A DNA stretch of 64,000 bases, taken from NCBI GenBank assembly GCA_965279005.1, contig CBDIHK010000027.1, forward strand, positions 310,001-374,000, written 5' to 3'. The number at the start of each line of letters is the position of its first letter. The first letter of the stretch is position 1. The stretch comes from Planctobacterium sp965279005 (GTDB lineage Bacteria; Pseudomonadota; Gammaproteobacteria; Enterobacterales; Alteromonadaceae). A program made the position numbers and the translations under genes. The notes under the pieces were generated by a model that was not told where the DNA came from, searched no databases, and worked only from the letters and a program-made list of their open reading frames with translations. This document shows positions 51,429 through 59,715 of the stretch, piece after piece.

Positions 51429-52169
51429 TTATTCAGCCATAGGGTTTCCCGTGATCATAGCGTCTGAATAGCTTTGGTACGCGGCTTCAAAATGTTTCGC
51501 CATGCTATCCGGGAACAGGTGGAACTCGCCCGCAGCCAATGCATCGACAATGCCCTCTGATACTGTAGTAACCGAATCGCCATTGTCAAAACCGGCCTGG
51601 GTTGCCATATCTGTTGCGATGGGACCTGGATGTACGCTTAGCACCTGGATGGCTTTGTTGGCCAACTTCTCGCGCAACGCTTGGGTAATGGAATAGGTAG
51701 CCGCTTTCGATGCTGAATAGGTAGCAAAATCTGCAAAGCTCTTGATAGAAGCAACTGAATTAAGTTGTACCAAAGCGCTTTCCTGGTTGTTTTCTAAAAT
51801 AGGTAGGAACGCATTGGTGATACGGATCAGGCCATATAAATTAATGTTCAGTTCGTAGTCTAGGGCATCCTCTACATTGTCACTGATTGGGCTCGCTGCA
51901 TCCAGGACTCCGGCATTGTTCACCAAAACCTGCACATCTTTAGCTTGTTCAGCTAAGGCATAGATTGAAGCTTTGTCGGCCATATCAACCTGTAAGGTGA
52001 CCACTTTGTCGCCGTATTTTTGCGTGAGTTCCTGGGTGCTTTCGGGATTACGCACGGCCAAATAAACCTTGCTGGCACCGTGTTCAATAAATGATTCCAC
52101 GATGGCTTTGCCAATACCACGGTTAGCGCCGGTTACCAATGCTACTTTGTCTTTTACTGATACTGTCAT
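51429..52169 (-). CDS. short-chain dehydrogenase/reductase, TetR-linked
   Basis: GGAGAAGAAAG before ATG 52169 fixes the start (246 residues). The cofactor loop is TGANRGIG; NNAG, the catalytic Ser (LNSVASI) and YSASKAA (Tyr, Lys) are intact. It is a cytosolic NAD(P)(H) oxidoreductase of unknown substrate. A divergent TetR gene and two palindromes in the 196-nt gap suggest this SDR is the regulated target. Confidence 0.92.
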   Translation of the reverse strand: MTVSVKDKVALVTGANRGIGKAIVESFIEHGASKVYLAVRNPESTQELTQKYGDKVVTLQVDMADKASIYALAEQAKDVQVLVNNAGVLDAASPISDNVEDALDYELNINLYGLIRITNAFLPILENNQESALVQLNSVASIKSFADFATYSASKAATYSITQALREKLANKAIQVLSVHPGPIATDMATQAGFDNGDSVTTVSEGIVDALAAGEFHLFPDSMAKHFEAAYQSYSDAMITGNPMAE

Positions 52170-52207
52170 CTTTCTTCTCCACACACTGTTTAAATTAGAT
52201 TTTGAAA

Positions 52208-52250
52208 TGTACCGATCGGTACAGTTGCCATTACTATACCGATCGGTATA
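52208..52250. promoter_or_regulatory. tandem TetR-type operators
   Basis: TGTACCGATCGGTACA (52208-52223) and TATACCGATCGGTATA (52235-52250) are both perfect 16-bp palindromes sharing the 12-bp core TACCGATCGGTA. Their centres are 27 bp apart, and both lie between the SDR start (52169) and the TetR start (52366). This arrangement fits TetR autoregulation and repression of the SDR. Confidence 0.85.
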
Positions 52251-52365
52251 ATTGGTGCAAGAGAAATTTAGTCGTTTTTATATAGCTAGATCGAATAAGC
52301 AATAAATGAATTGGTATGTGTCCAATAAATAAGGGGCTTGCGCTGATCTGGTATAGGAGAGGTTT

Positions 52366-52956
52366 ATGGCTGGTGGCAGACAATTGGCTTTTGACAAAGA
52401 GCAAGCTTTGCAAAACGCCATGAAAGTATTTTGGGAAAAAGGCTTCCTAGGCGCGTCTTTAACAGATTTAACTGACAGCATGGGGATTAAGAAGCCCAGT
52501 ATGTATGCCACCTTTGGCAATAAAGAGGCGTTGTTTGTACAGGCGACAGAATACTATTTACAGAATTTTGCCAGCAATCACTTGGCGTTTTTGCAGGATA
52601 CTAAGCAAGCAGCTAAAGCGCGCTTACAAAATTATATGATGTCGGTAATCGCTGCCCAGTGCAGCGATAATTTACCTAAAGGCTGTTATATATCCTTGAG
52701 TGTCTCTGAATCTGCCAGTGGCGCTTTGCCAGAGGAAGCCATGTCTTGTATCCAAGAAGCGGCACACTGCTCAATTGAGGCGCTAACCCAGTTCTTCCAA
52801 GAACATCAAGCCAGTTTTAACACTGCCTTTGCGCCTGCCGACAAAGCACTGTATTTGATTTCTGTTTTGCATGGTACAGCCGCGATGGCCAGGGCGAACA
52901 AATCCCTTTCCGAGTTAACACCGGTAGTAGGGCAGGCTATGTTGGCCTTGGTTTGA
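52366..52956 (+). CDS. TetR-family transcriptional regulator
   Basis: The 196-residue protein has a TetR_N domain (QNAMKVFWEKGFLGASLTDLTDSMGIKKPSMYATFGNKEALF) with the recognition helix KKPSMYATFGNK, and a C-terminal helical domain of the AefR/YcdC-like type (SDNLPKGCYISLSVSE). It has a strong AGGAG before ATG 52366. It is divergent from the SDR gene and probably binds the paired TACCGATCGGTA palindromes between them. The effector is unknown. Confidence 0.93.
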   Translation: MAGGRQLAFDKEQALQNAMKVFWEKGFLGASLTDLTDSMGIKKPSMYATFGNKEALFVQATEYYLQNFASNHLAFLQDTKQAAKARLQNYMMSVIAAQCSDNLPKGCYISLSVSESASGALPEEAMSCIQEAAHCSIEALTQFFQEHQASFNTAFAPADKALYLISVLHGTAAMARANKSLSELTPVVGQAMLALV

Positions 52957-52965
52957 AACGTTGAG

Positions 52966-54231
52966 TTAGGGAGTTAGCTGGTTTAACAAGCGCACCAAAG
53001 AGCGGCCTAGGGCAGCGGCCATATTGACCGGCACGGCATTGCCGATCTGCTTGTAGATAGCAGATAGTGGGCCTTGGAATGCCCAATCGTCGGGAAAAGT
53101 TTGGATACGCGCATATTCGCGAGTTTGCAGTGGCCGGGTCTCTAATGGATGGCAGCGCTCGGTTTGTTTTTGCGCCGGGGCACAGGTTAGGGTCAAGCTG
53201 GGCTCATCCAATGACAAGCGCCTTGCCATACCGGTCTTGCCGCCACCTAAATAGAAACTAGCCTTCATATATTCTTTTTGCAGTTCGACACTTAAATCGC
53301 GCCAATAACCGCCTTGTGGCACTTGCGAGAGAATTTCTTTTTTGCGTTTCGGATAAAGTTGGCCTGGAGATTCAGGGACATCGCTGTCGAACAGATCGCC
53401 GGCAAACAGTGCATCGCGCAGGGTCATGACCCTTTTGTAATTGGACGGCCATTGGAATTGTGCCAAATGCGCCAAGTCCTTGCGGATCCCAACTAAAATT
53501 AGGCGTTCCCGCTTTTGCGGAACCTTGTAGTTGATGGCTTTCAGGACTTTGGGGGCGGTCAGCACATAACCCAGCTCACCGGCCACGTCCTGGATCACCT
53601 TGATGGTGCGGCCACCGTCGTGGGTCAACAAGGCGCGCACATTTTCTGCAAGGAATACTTTAGGTTGGGTTTCTTTGATCGCCCGCGCCATTTCAAAAAA
53701 CAAGGTGCCTCGGGTATCTTCAAAGCCCAGGCTTTTACCGGCATAGGAGAAGGCTTGGCACGGGAAACCACCGGTTAGCAAATCAACATGGCTGCGGTAG
53801 GGCGTAAAATCGATATTGGCGATATCGCCTTCCACCACGTTCCAGTCGGGGCGGTTATGGCGCAGCGTAGCGCAGGCGTGCTTATCTACTTCGTTGAGTA
53901 ATAGGCTCTTCAGCCCCGCTTGCTCCAAGCCCAATGCCAGGCCACCGCCACCGGCAAATAGTTCTACTAGGTTGTAGTTGGCATTAGGCTGGGTCTGGAT
54001 CTCCTTATCCCAGGTGGATTCGGCAAACTTGCGCACTTCTGGTAGGTGCGCCAGCTGATCCCTGTGGATCATGCCGGTATCGGGACAAGGGGTAAACTCG
54101 CCTTTGGCAATTTTGGATTCTACTGAGCGTTTTGACAGCGACAGTATGTCAGCTAGCACTTCAATACTAAACTGTTCTTGTTGCCCTGGTACTGCGCTTA
54201 ACATGCCGTGATTTTGGTCGTTTTTGGTCAT
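52966..54231 (-). CDS. DNA (cytosine-5) methyltransferase of an Eco47II-like restriction system
   Basis: The protein has 421 residues. Motifs are I (VELFAGGGGLALGLEQAG), IV (GGFPCQAFSYAGK, catalytic Cys), VI (FLAENVR), VIII (QKRERLILVGIR) and X (YKQIGNAVPVNMA). About 85 extra N-terminal residues precede motif I and include a helix-turn-helix-like stretch (FSIEVLADILSLSKRSVESKIAKGEF). Such N-terminal regions in M.SsoII/M.Eco47II relatives repress the system's own promoter. The target is probably GGNCC by analogy with the neighbouring nuclease; not tested. Order is nuclease then methylase on the minus strand. Confidence 0.93.
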   Translation of the reverse strand: MTKNDQNHGMLSAVPGQQEQFSIEVLADILSLSKRSVESKIAKGEFTPCPDTGMIHRDQLAHLPEVRKFAESTWDKEIQTQPNANYNLVELFAGGGGLALGLEQAGLKSLLLNEVDKHACATLRHNRPDWNVVEGDIANIDFTPYRSHVDLLTGGFPCQAFSYAGKSLGFEDTRGTLFFEMARAIKETQPKVFLAENVRALLTHDGGRTIKVIQDVAGELGYVLTAPKVLKAINYKVPQKRERLILVGIRKDLAHLAQFQWPSNYKRVMTLRDALFAGDLFDSDVPESPGQLYPKRKKEILSQVPQGGYWRDLSVELQKEYMKASFYLGGGKTGMARRLSLDEPSLTLTCAPAQKQTERCHPLETRPLQTREYARIQTFPDDWAFQGPLSAIYKQIGNAVPVNMAAALGRSLVRLLNQLTP

Positions 54232-54234
54232 AAC

Positions 54235-54254
54235 TACTGTGTGGCTGTACAGTA
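54235..54254. promoter_or_regulatory. inverted repeat at the methylase start, possible auto-operator
   Basis: TACTGT-N8-ACAGTA lies immediately before the methyltransferase start codon (54231) in the 76-nt gap between nuclease and methylase genes. M.SsoII-type methylases bind a dyad in this gap through an N-terminal helix-turn-helix and repress their own transcription. This repeat is a candidate for such a site. Confidence 0.45.
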
Positions 54255-54307
54255 TAACAATTCATCTGTGGCGTAAATCATTTTGTGTTCCAGATCCTTT
54301 ATTTTAA

Positions 54308-55048
54308 TTAGTGCCCAGAAAAGCCATCGTATTGTTGGAACGCCAATAAATATAGGCTCTTCAGCACATTGGGCGATAGCATTAGCAACTCGTCCAGCAC
54401 GGTTGAGCGAACCTGTCCCGCTTGTTTCGCGGCTATTACATCATCAATCACCTGGGGCAGGGCATCACACAGTTTTTTAAAGGCGTATTCATCGCCGGTG
54501 ACTAGCTGGTAAAATTTGTCCATAGAGATGCGACGGATGTTCTTGTTGCAAACCTGTTCCCCATCCAGGCTAATTTTCCAGGTAATGTCCTGGCTGTGTT
54601 TGGCGATCACTTCCACTAGGTAACAGGTGGCCTGGTCATTGCGCAGGATTTTATTCTGCATTTTGATGTAGGTCTTTTGGCCCGACGCTGAATTCATAGT
54701 GTTGTGCTTGTTTTTCATCTCCACAAAAATGTGCTGCGCTTCACAGATTACGTCAAAGCCTTTGTCAGGCACCGTCCAGCCGTCAAAGTAGCGGAAAATA
54801 TTTTGGTGGAAATAGCCAATGTGATTGGTATTGGATTTGTCAATTTGCCTGATGATTTCTGATTCAACAATCTCTTCGATGGATTTGCCGTATATTTTAG
54901 CGTCAAAGGTGAGTTTTATCGGGTCGATCAGGTTCTTGTTAAATTGCCGTAGATTGATAGAAAAACGATATTTATCAATTGTTTCCTTTACGTGGTTAAA
55001 CAGGTCTTGGTCACTAATAAAGCCTAGGTTGTAGGGGCTTGCTTGCAT
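54308..55048 (-). CDS. Eco47II-like type II restriction endonuclease
   Basis: The 246-residue protein resembles Eco47II/Sau96I-type enzymes (GGNCC): NLGFISDQDLFNHVKETI, FNKNLIDPIKLTFD, and SNTNHIGYFHQNIFRYFDGW. The PD-(D/E)xK catalytic centre is probably GFDVIC followed by HIFVEMKNKHN (Glu-Met-Lys). It is intact and partners the adjacent methyltransferase. ATG 55048. Confidence 0.85.
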   Translation of the reverse strand: MQASPYNLGFISDQDLFNHVKETIDKYRFSINLRQFNKNLIDPIKLTFDAKIYGKSIEEIVESEIIRQIDKSNTNHIGYFHQNIFRYFDGWTVPDKGFDVICEAQHIFVEMKNKHNTMNSASGQKTYIKMQNKILRNDQATCYLVEVIAKHSQDITWKISLDGEQVCNKNIRRISMDKFYQLVTGDEYAFKKLCDALPQVIDDVIAAKQAGQVRSTVLDELLMLSPNVLKSLYLLAFQQYDGFSGH

Positions 55049-55102
55049 TTTAAGGGGGGAAATTCCATTTGGGGCTGCAGTTGCGGGCAGTATAAAACGG
55101 AA

Positions 55103-56362
55103 TTACTTCTTGCGCAGCCAAAACAATGCTCCGTCAACACTGCGCCAAGCCTGTTTGCCATGGCAGTTTAAATAGCAGATGGCTTCGCTTTTATCGCCAG
55201 GGCTGTAATAGTCTTGCGGCTGTTTTGGTGGCTGTTTTTGTCCTGTCAAATAGGGCATGAAGTGCTTGTTTGCCTTAAATAGCGCTTTTTTCAGCTTGCG
55301 TGCATTTGCGGAGTCCCCCTCTTTGGCAAAGGCCATCAATGCCGCAGGTGCCAGCATCATGGCACTTTCTTCCCCAAAGTCAGCCATTAGCTTGTCCAGG
55401 CAAGGCCATTCCCGGCAAATAACCAGCATATTCGCCAGTGGGTAGCGTATGCCCTGGTTGTCATTGGGGTTGAGTACTAACAGCTCTTTAAGTTCGGCAA
55501 TGGCATCTTGCTGCTTGCCGTGTGCAAAATTCAGTTCGCCACGGCGGAAGCGCAGCATCATATAGTTGCGGGTTTCCTGGATCATCCAGAAATGGCCGGC
55601 GTTTTCTTCCATGTAACTGTCCCCCATTTGCTGCTCAAATTCAGCGATTAGCTGGTCGCGGACTTCGCTGGCTTGTTTGGAGTCTTCAACTAGTGCCAGT
55701 TCCAATAATAGTTCGTCTGGCTCAGGCGGGTGTAAGTAATCCAGGTCAGACATGGCGCCATCGGGTTCGTCATCCATATCATGGTCAAATACACCGCAAA
55801 ACGAGGCGCTAAGCGGGTTGTCAAAACGCAATGCATAAATGGTGTCACCAATCACTAAGCTAAGGTTTCGCTTAAAATCTTGCCAATCGCTGGTAGTAGG
55901 ACCTGCAAACTTTTCTGCATTGTGTGGACTGGTAAAGGCTTTTAGCATTTCTTTGCACACAGAAAGAGCCGATTTCCGTTCCCGATCCAATGGCTTGGTA
56001 TCCACCAATTTCAAACCCTGTAGCATGCCCAGGCACCAGCTAGGTAATGGTTGGCCTTCAGCAAGTGCCGACATGGGATCCGTTTTTGGCAATTTGCATT
56101 GCGTTGGTAGCTTGAAGTCATCATCCATGACCTTTGCCATCTGTTGGTTGTAGACGTCCAATACGCTTTCCAATAAGCCCGCCTGCGCTTCGGAAACAAA
56201 CTTGAGCTCGCCGAATAGCTCCTCCAGCCATATTGAAGGCGGCACAAGGTCAGGATTGGCCGCCAATCCCATCATATAACCCCTGATAAACATGTTATTA
56301 GGCTTGTTTTGGCTAATAGTTGAGAGGGTTTGCAGGTGCTGGTTTATTATTCTTGTCGACAT
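55103..56362 (-). CDS. UPF0149-like N-terminal domain with TPR-like C-terminal part
   Basis: The 419-residue cytosolic protein has an N-terminal stretch like the UPF0149/YgfB family (FIRGYMMGLAANPDLVPPSIWLEELFG, GQPLPSWCLGMLQGL), then an acidic linker (DDEPDGAMSDLDYLHPPEPDELLLELAL). The C-terminal half has TPR-like repeats (RFRRGELNFAHGKQQDAIAELKELLVLNPNDNQGIRYPLANMLV). It resembles conserved hypothetical proteins of gammaproteobacteria; function unknown. It is upstream of the restriction genes on the same strand, gap 54 nt. Confidence 0.75.
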   Translation of the reverse strand: MSTRIINQHLQTLSTISQNKPNNMFIRGYMMGLAANPDLVPPSIWLEELFGELKFVSEAQAGLLESVLDVYNQQMAKVMDDDFKLPTQCKLPKTDPMSALAEGQPLPSWCLGMLQGLKLVDTKPLDRERKSALSVCKEMLKAFTSPHNAEKFAGPTTSDWQDFKRNLSLVIGDTIYALRFDNPLSASFCGVFDHDMDDEPDGAMSDLDYLHPPEPDELLLELALVEDSKQASEVRDQLIAEFEQQMGDSYMEENAGHFWMIQETRNYMMLRFRRGELNFAHGKQQDAIAELKELLVLNPNDNQGIRYPLANMLVICREWPCLDKLMADFGEESAMMLAPAALMAFAKEGDSANARKLKKALFKANKHFMPYLTGQKQPPKQPQDYYSPGDKSEAICYLNCHGKQAWRSVDGALFWLRKK

Positions 56363-56381
56363 CTTGTTTTTCCAATAAGGC

Positions 56382-56963
56382 TCAATTTGCGGAGCATTGT
56401 TTTACTTCTGGCGGTCTGGCAGATTCACCTTGGTAGGAAGCTATCCAGCACTTTTCGTACAAGGAGCAATAACAAATATCCAGCTGCATCGCCCAAATAT
56501 CTTCCACAAATTCCTGCGTCAAGGGGCGGCTAGCTTCATCGTTTGGCCATACGACTTCCCAAATAACCTCCTCTTCACCCGGCCCTAATATAAAGTTGCT
56601 AAACTGGCCTTGGTACTGGTCATAGCTGCTGAGACCTTCGGGAAACAATTGGCTAATTTCGCTGGCATGTCCAATATTGGTTCCCTTGATTTGCCAGGTT
56701 GCTGTTTCTGCAAAAGCCGGCCCAACCCCAGCATTGTATGCAGTTAGCTTAAAATGCCTGCCACTAATGCCATCTTGTTCCCTTAGCAAATATTGGCTTT
56801 TTAACTGGATGACAGGATAGACATCGGCGTGTTGTTGGGCGCGGCCAATTTGCGCTTGATCCCAGCCAACATAAAGGGCAACAGCGGCCACAATAACGGC
56901 AGCGTAGCTAGCGAGATCCTGTGCGGTTAACTTGGGCATGCTGGGCCATGGGCGAATTGTCAT
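56382..56963 (-). CDS. membrane-anchored hypothetical protein
   Basis: ATG 56963 (AGGG upstream) gives 193 residues. One membrane helix (LASYAAVIVAAVALYVGWDQAQ) is followed by a long beta-rich domain that probably faces the periplasm or cytosol (PVIQLKSQYLLREQDGISGRHFKLTAYNAGVGPAFAETATWQIKG). It ends with a cysteine cluster (LDICYCSLYEKCW). No family recognised. It is the upstream neighbour of the UPF0149/TPR gene, gap 19 nt. Confidence 0.65.
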   Translation of the reverse strand: MTIRPWPSMPKLTAQDLASYAAVIVAAVALYVGWDQAQIGRAQQHADVYPVIQLKSQYLLREQDGISGRHFKLTAYNAGVGPAFAETATWQIKGTNIGHASEISQLFPEGLSSYDQYQGQFSNFILGPGEEEVIWEVVWPNDEASRPLTQEFVEDIWAMQLDICYCSLYEKCWIASYQGESARPPEVKQCSAN

Positions 56964-57086
56964 TATTCTTACCCTAACTCTATTGGAAATACAGGCAATA
57001 GCCAACTGCAAGTTAAACTGCGGTAAGGCGAAGTGTGGGCATTAAGCTACACTTTGATGGGTAACTGAGTTCAGATATATGGGTAT

Positions 57087-57845
57087 ATGGCCGGTAAAGT
57101 AGTAATTGTAGTAGTCGTGTTGTTTGGCTTTTTGTCACCCAAAAGGGCCTGGGCAGAAAAGGTCATATTATTAACTGAACACCTCGCGCCGTTCCAAGTG
57201 GTTGATGGTGACAAAGTGACGGGTTTGGCTACACAAATCGTAACGAAAACCTTTGATGCTGCTGACATTGACTTCAGTATAGAAGCTTATCCTTGGGCCA
57301 TCGCCTATAACCGGTCATTACGCGAAATTGATACCTGTATCTACTCCATTGGCCGCATTCCAGATCGGGAAGCCAATTTCAGGTGGATTGGTCGTATAAG
57401 TACGATCCCCACCGCGTTTTACTCACTTGCCACTAGCAGTTTAATGCTGTCCAATCTAGACCAAGCCAAGTCCTATGTGACCGCCGTTTTAAAAGAAGAT
57501 TTAGCCCACCATTTTTTAACCTCCAAAGGCTTTATTGTGGGTGGAAACCTGGTATTGGTAGAAAACTATGATGCCCTGTTAAACCTACTGGAAATGACCA
57601 GCCGTAAGGTGGATTTCATCGTGATCAGCGATTTGCTGATCAGCCATAGGTTGGGGACATCCGACTGGCAGGAAAAGTACCGGCGCCAATTAGATATCCG
57701 GGATTTGGAATTCGACTTTTATCTCGCTTGCCACCGGCACATGGACAAGCAGTTGGTGGCCAAACTAAAACGGCACATGCAACAACTTGATGCAGAGGGG
57801 GCATTCCAGCCAATGCGACAGGTTCTTGAGGGTACAAAGCCATAA
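57087..57845 (+). CDS. orphan periplasmic solute-binding protein
   Basis: The 252-residue protein starts with a signal peptide (VVIVVVVLFGFLSPKRAWA) and has the SBP_bac_3 pattern VILLTEHLAPFQVVDGDKVTGLATQIV, then YPWAIAYNRSLREIDTCIYSIGRIPDREANFRWIG. There are no permease genes nearby. It is divergent from the 56382 gene. Confidence 0.82.
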   Translation: MAGKVVIVVVVLFGFLSPKRAWAEKVILLTEHLAPFQVVDGDKVTGLATQIVTKTFDAADIDFSIEAYPWAIAYNRSLREIDTCIYSIGRIPDREANFRWIGRISTIPTAFYSLATSSLMLSNLDQAKSYVTAVLKEDLAHHFLTSKGFIVGGNLVLVENYDALLNLLEMTSRKVDFIVISDLLISHRLGTSDWQEKYRRQLDIRDLEFDFYLACHRHMDKQLVAKLKRHMQQLDAEGAFQPMRQVLEGTKP

Positions 57846-57932
57846 AGGATTTTGAATTATGTTGAAACTCCCTTCAATAATGTCCTGTTAGGATTAGAAT
57901 TCCCCTTAATTTATTGTGGAAATTGGTTTCTA

Positions 57933-57946
57933 TTGACGTAGAACAA
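57933..57946 (+). promoter_or_regulatory. FNR/Anr-like box upstream of hemN
   Basis: TTGAC-GTAG-AACAA matches the FNR/Anr consensus TTGAT-N4-ATCAA at 8 of 10 positions, and lies 108 nt upstream of hemN. hemN is activated by FNR/Anr in E. coli and pseudomonads, so a site is expected. Confidence 0.5.
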
Positions 57947-58053
57947 ACTTTATTAACCAACATGCGGTTAGGCTACTTCCCATAACCAAGATTGCCGTCG
58001 TGTAAAAGCCGCACAGCAAATGTAAACGCAATGAAATAGAAGTAGTCTTAATT

Positions 58054-59430
58054 TTGAATGCGCCATTAGACCAGCTGTTTAATGAACAGCTAATTGCCAA
58101 ATACGATACTGCCGGGCCTAGGTATACTTCCTACCCTACTGCGGTGCAGTTCCAGCCCAATTTTGACAATGATAGCTTTGTCAGTGCAGTTCGTGCTTCG
58201 CCCAATGAAGAGCTTTCGGCATACATCCACATTCCGTTTTGCCACAGCCTTTGTTACTACTGCGGTTGTAACAAGATCGTGACCCGCAACCCGGAAAAGG
58301 TTGCCAGGTACTTGCACTACCTTAAACAAGAAATTGCGTTTAGGGCTCCCCATTTTAAACACTGGAAAGTCAACCAACTGCACTTTGGCGGCGGTACACC
58401 TAGCTATTTGTCCCCGTCGCAAATGCAGCAGTTATTGCAGGACTTTAGGCAAAGTTTTGACCTTGCTGACGATGCCGAAATCAGCATTGAAATCGACCCA
58501 AGGAACATCGAAGTTGACTATGTGGAACGCTTGGCAAAACTAGGTTTTAGCCGGATCAGCATTGGCGTGCAGGATACTAACCAGCAAGTACAGCAGGCGA
58601 TCAACCGCGAGCAATCCACCCGTTTTATCCAAGACTTGATTGACCAGTCGAAGCAGGCCGGGATTAAGTCGGTTAATGTAGATCTGGTTTATGGTTTGCC
58701 ACTGCAGACCAAGGAATTATTTGCAGATACATTAAAGCAAGTAATGGCCTTCGACCCAGATAGGGTTTCTTTGTTTAGCTACGCCCATTTACCTGAACGG
58801 TTCGCCGCCCAGCGTAAAATAAAAGACGAGTGGTTGCCCAGTGCCAACCTAAAGGTGGAGCTAATGCGCATGGCAACAAATGCTTTCTCTGCCGCAGGTT
58901 ACGAAATGATAGGTATGGATCACTTTGCTAAACCCCAAGATGAATTGGCTCTCGCCCGGCGCAAGCGCAACCTAGGTCGCAACTTCCAGGGTTATACGGT
59001 AGGGCAGGATCAAGATTTAATTGGCTTGGGCTTATCGGCGATCAGTTCTATCGGCAATGTATTTAGCCAAAACCAAAAGGTACTGAATGACTATTACCAG
59101 TACTTAGACGAACACCACCACGCCATTGAAAAAGGGGTAAAACTCACCAACGAAGACCAACTGCGCGGGTATGTGATCCGGGAATTGATGTGCAATTTGT
59201 ACTTGGACAAAGTCGAAGTAGAAGAGTATTTCGAAATTGAGTTTGACCAATACTTTGCCAAAGAGCTCGCTAGCTTGCAGAAGTTTATTGACGACGGCTT
59301 GCTGGAAGTCACAGAAAACGCCATCAGGGTATTTGAACCGGCACGGCTGTTTATCCGCAGTATCTGTATGAGCTTTGATGCCTACCTGAGTGACAAACAA
59401 CTGAGCCAGCGCTTTTCCAGGATTATTTAA
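58054..59430 (+). CDS. hemN: oxygen-independent coproporphyrinogen III oxidase
   Basis: This radical-SAM enzyme decarboxylates coproporphyrinogen III to protoporphyrinogen IX for haem synthesis without O2. At 458 residues the length is normal. The Fe-S cluster motif CxxxCxxC is in HIPFCHSLCYYCGCNK; the GGGTPSYLS and ISIGVQDTN blocks, and the C-terminal HemN domain (RGYVIRELMCNLYLDK), are present. Start TTG 58054, weak ribosome binding site. An FNR-like box is upstream. Confidence 0.96.
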   Translation: MNAPLDQLFNEQLIAKYDTAGPRYTSYPTAVQFQPNFDNDSFVSAVRASPNEELSAYIHIPFCHSLCYYCGCNKIVTRNPEKVARYLHYLKQEIAFRAPHFKHWKVNQLHFGGGTPSYLSPSQMQQLLQDFRQSFDLADDAEISIEIDPRNIEVDYVERLAKLGFSRISIGVQDTNQQVQQAINREQSTRFIQDLIDQSKQAGIKSVNVDLVYGLPLQTKELFADTLKQVMAFDPDRVSLFSYAHLPERFAAQRKIKDEWLPSANLKVELMRMATNAFSAAGYEMIGMDHFAKPQDELALARRKRNLGRNFQGYTVGQDQDLIGLGLSAISSIGNVFSQNQKVLNDYYQYLDEHHHAIEKGVKLTNEDQLRGYVIRELMCNLYLDKVEVEEYFEIEFDQYFAKELASLQKFIDDGLLEVTENAIRVFEPARLFIRSICMSFDAYLSDKQLSQRFSRII

Positions 59431-59446
59431 CATCCGCAATAAACCC

Positions 59447-59477
59447 GGGGCTATTGCTGTAAGGCAGCAGTAGCCCC
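59447..59477 (+). terminator. strong hairpin terminator after hemN
   Basis: GGGGCTATTGCTG pairs with CAGCAGTAGCCCC with a TAAGG loop; TTAGCTTTT follows. It lies 16 nt after the hemN stop and is the most convincing terminator in the window. Confidence 0.75.
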
Positions 59478-59580
59478 TTAGCTTTTCAAGGTGCCATTAA
59501 ATTAGGCCAAAGCTGACCTCGTACAAAGCCGCAACAGCAATAATTATGTGCTGTTACAGCAGCTAACTAAGCAATTAATC

Positions 59581-59672
59581 AGCAATTAGACGGCAGTGAA
59601 ACCGGCAGTTGGACGGTGTTTTAACCAGCAATTGGACGTTGCTTTGACCAGCAATTGGACGATACTATAGAC
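59581..59672 (+). repeat. four direct repeats of 23 bp
   Basis: Units begin at 59581, 59604, 59627 and 59650, each with the form RGCARTTRGACGN11. The consensus core is AGCAATTGGACG. The array ends 44 nt before the TTG start of the AAA_14 ATPase pseudogene. An extra half-match (AGCAATTAATC) lies at 59570-59580. Nothing codes in the 285-nt gap. Confidence 0.75.
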
Positions 59673-59715
59673 AACAAATAGCCGTAGTTAATTTCTTGGT
59701 AAGGTTGGTTTCCCA

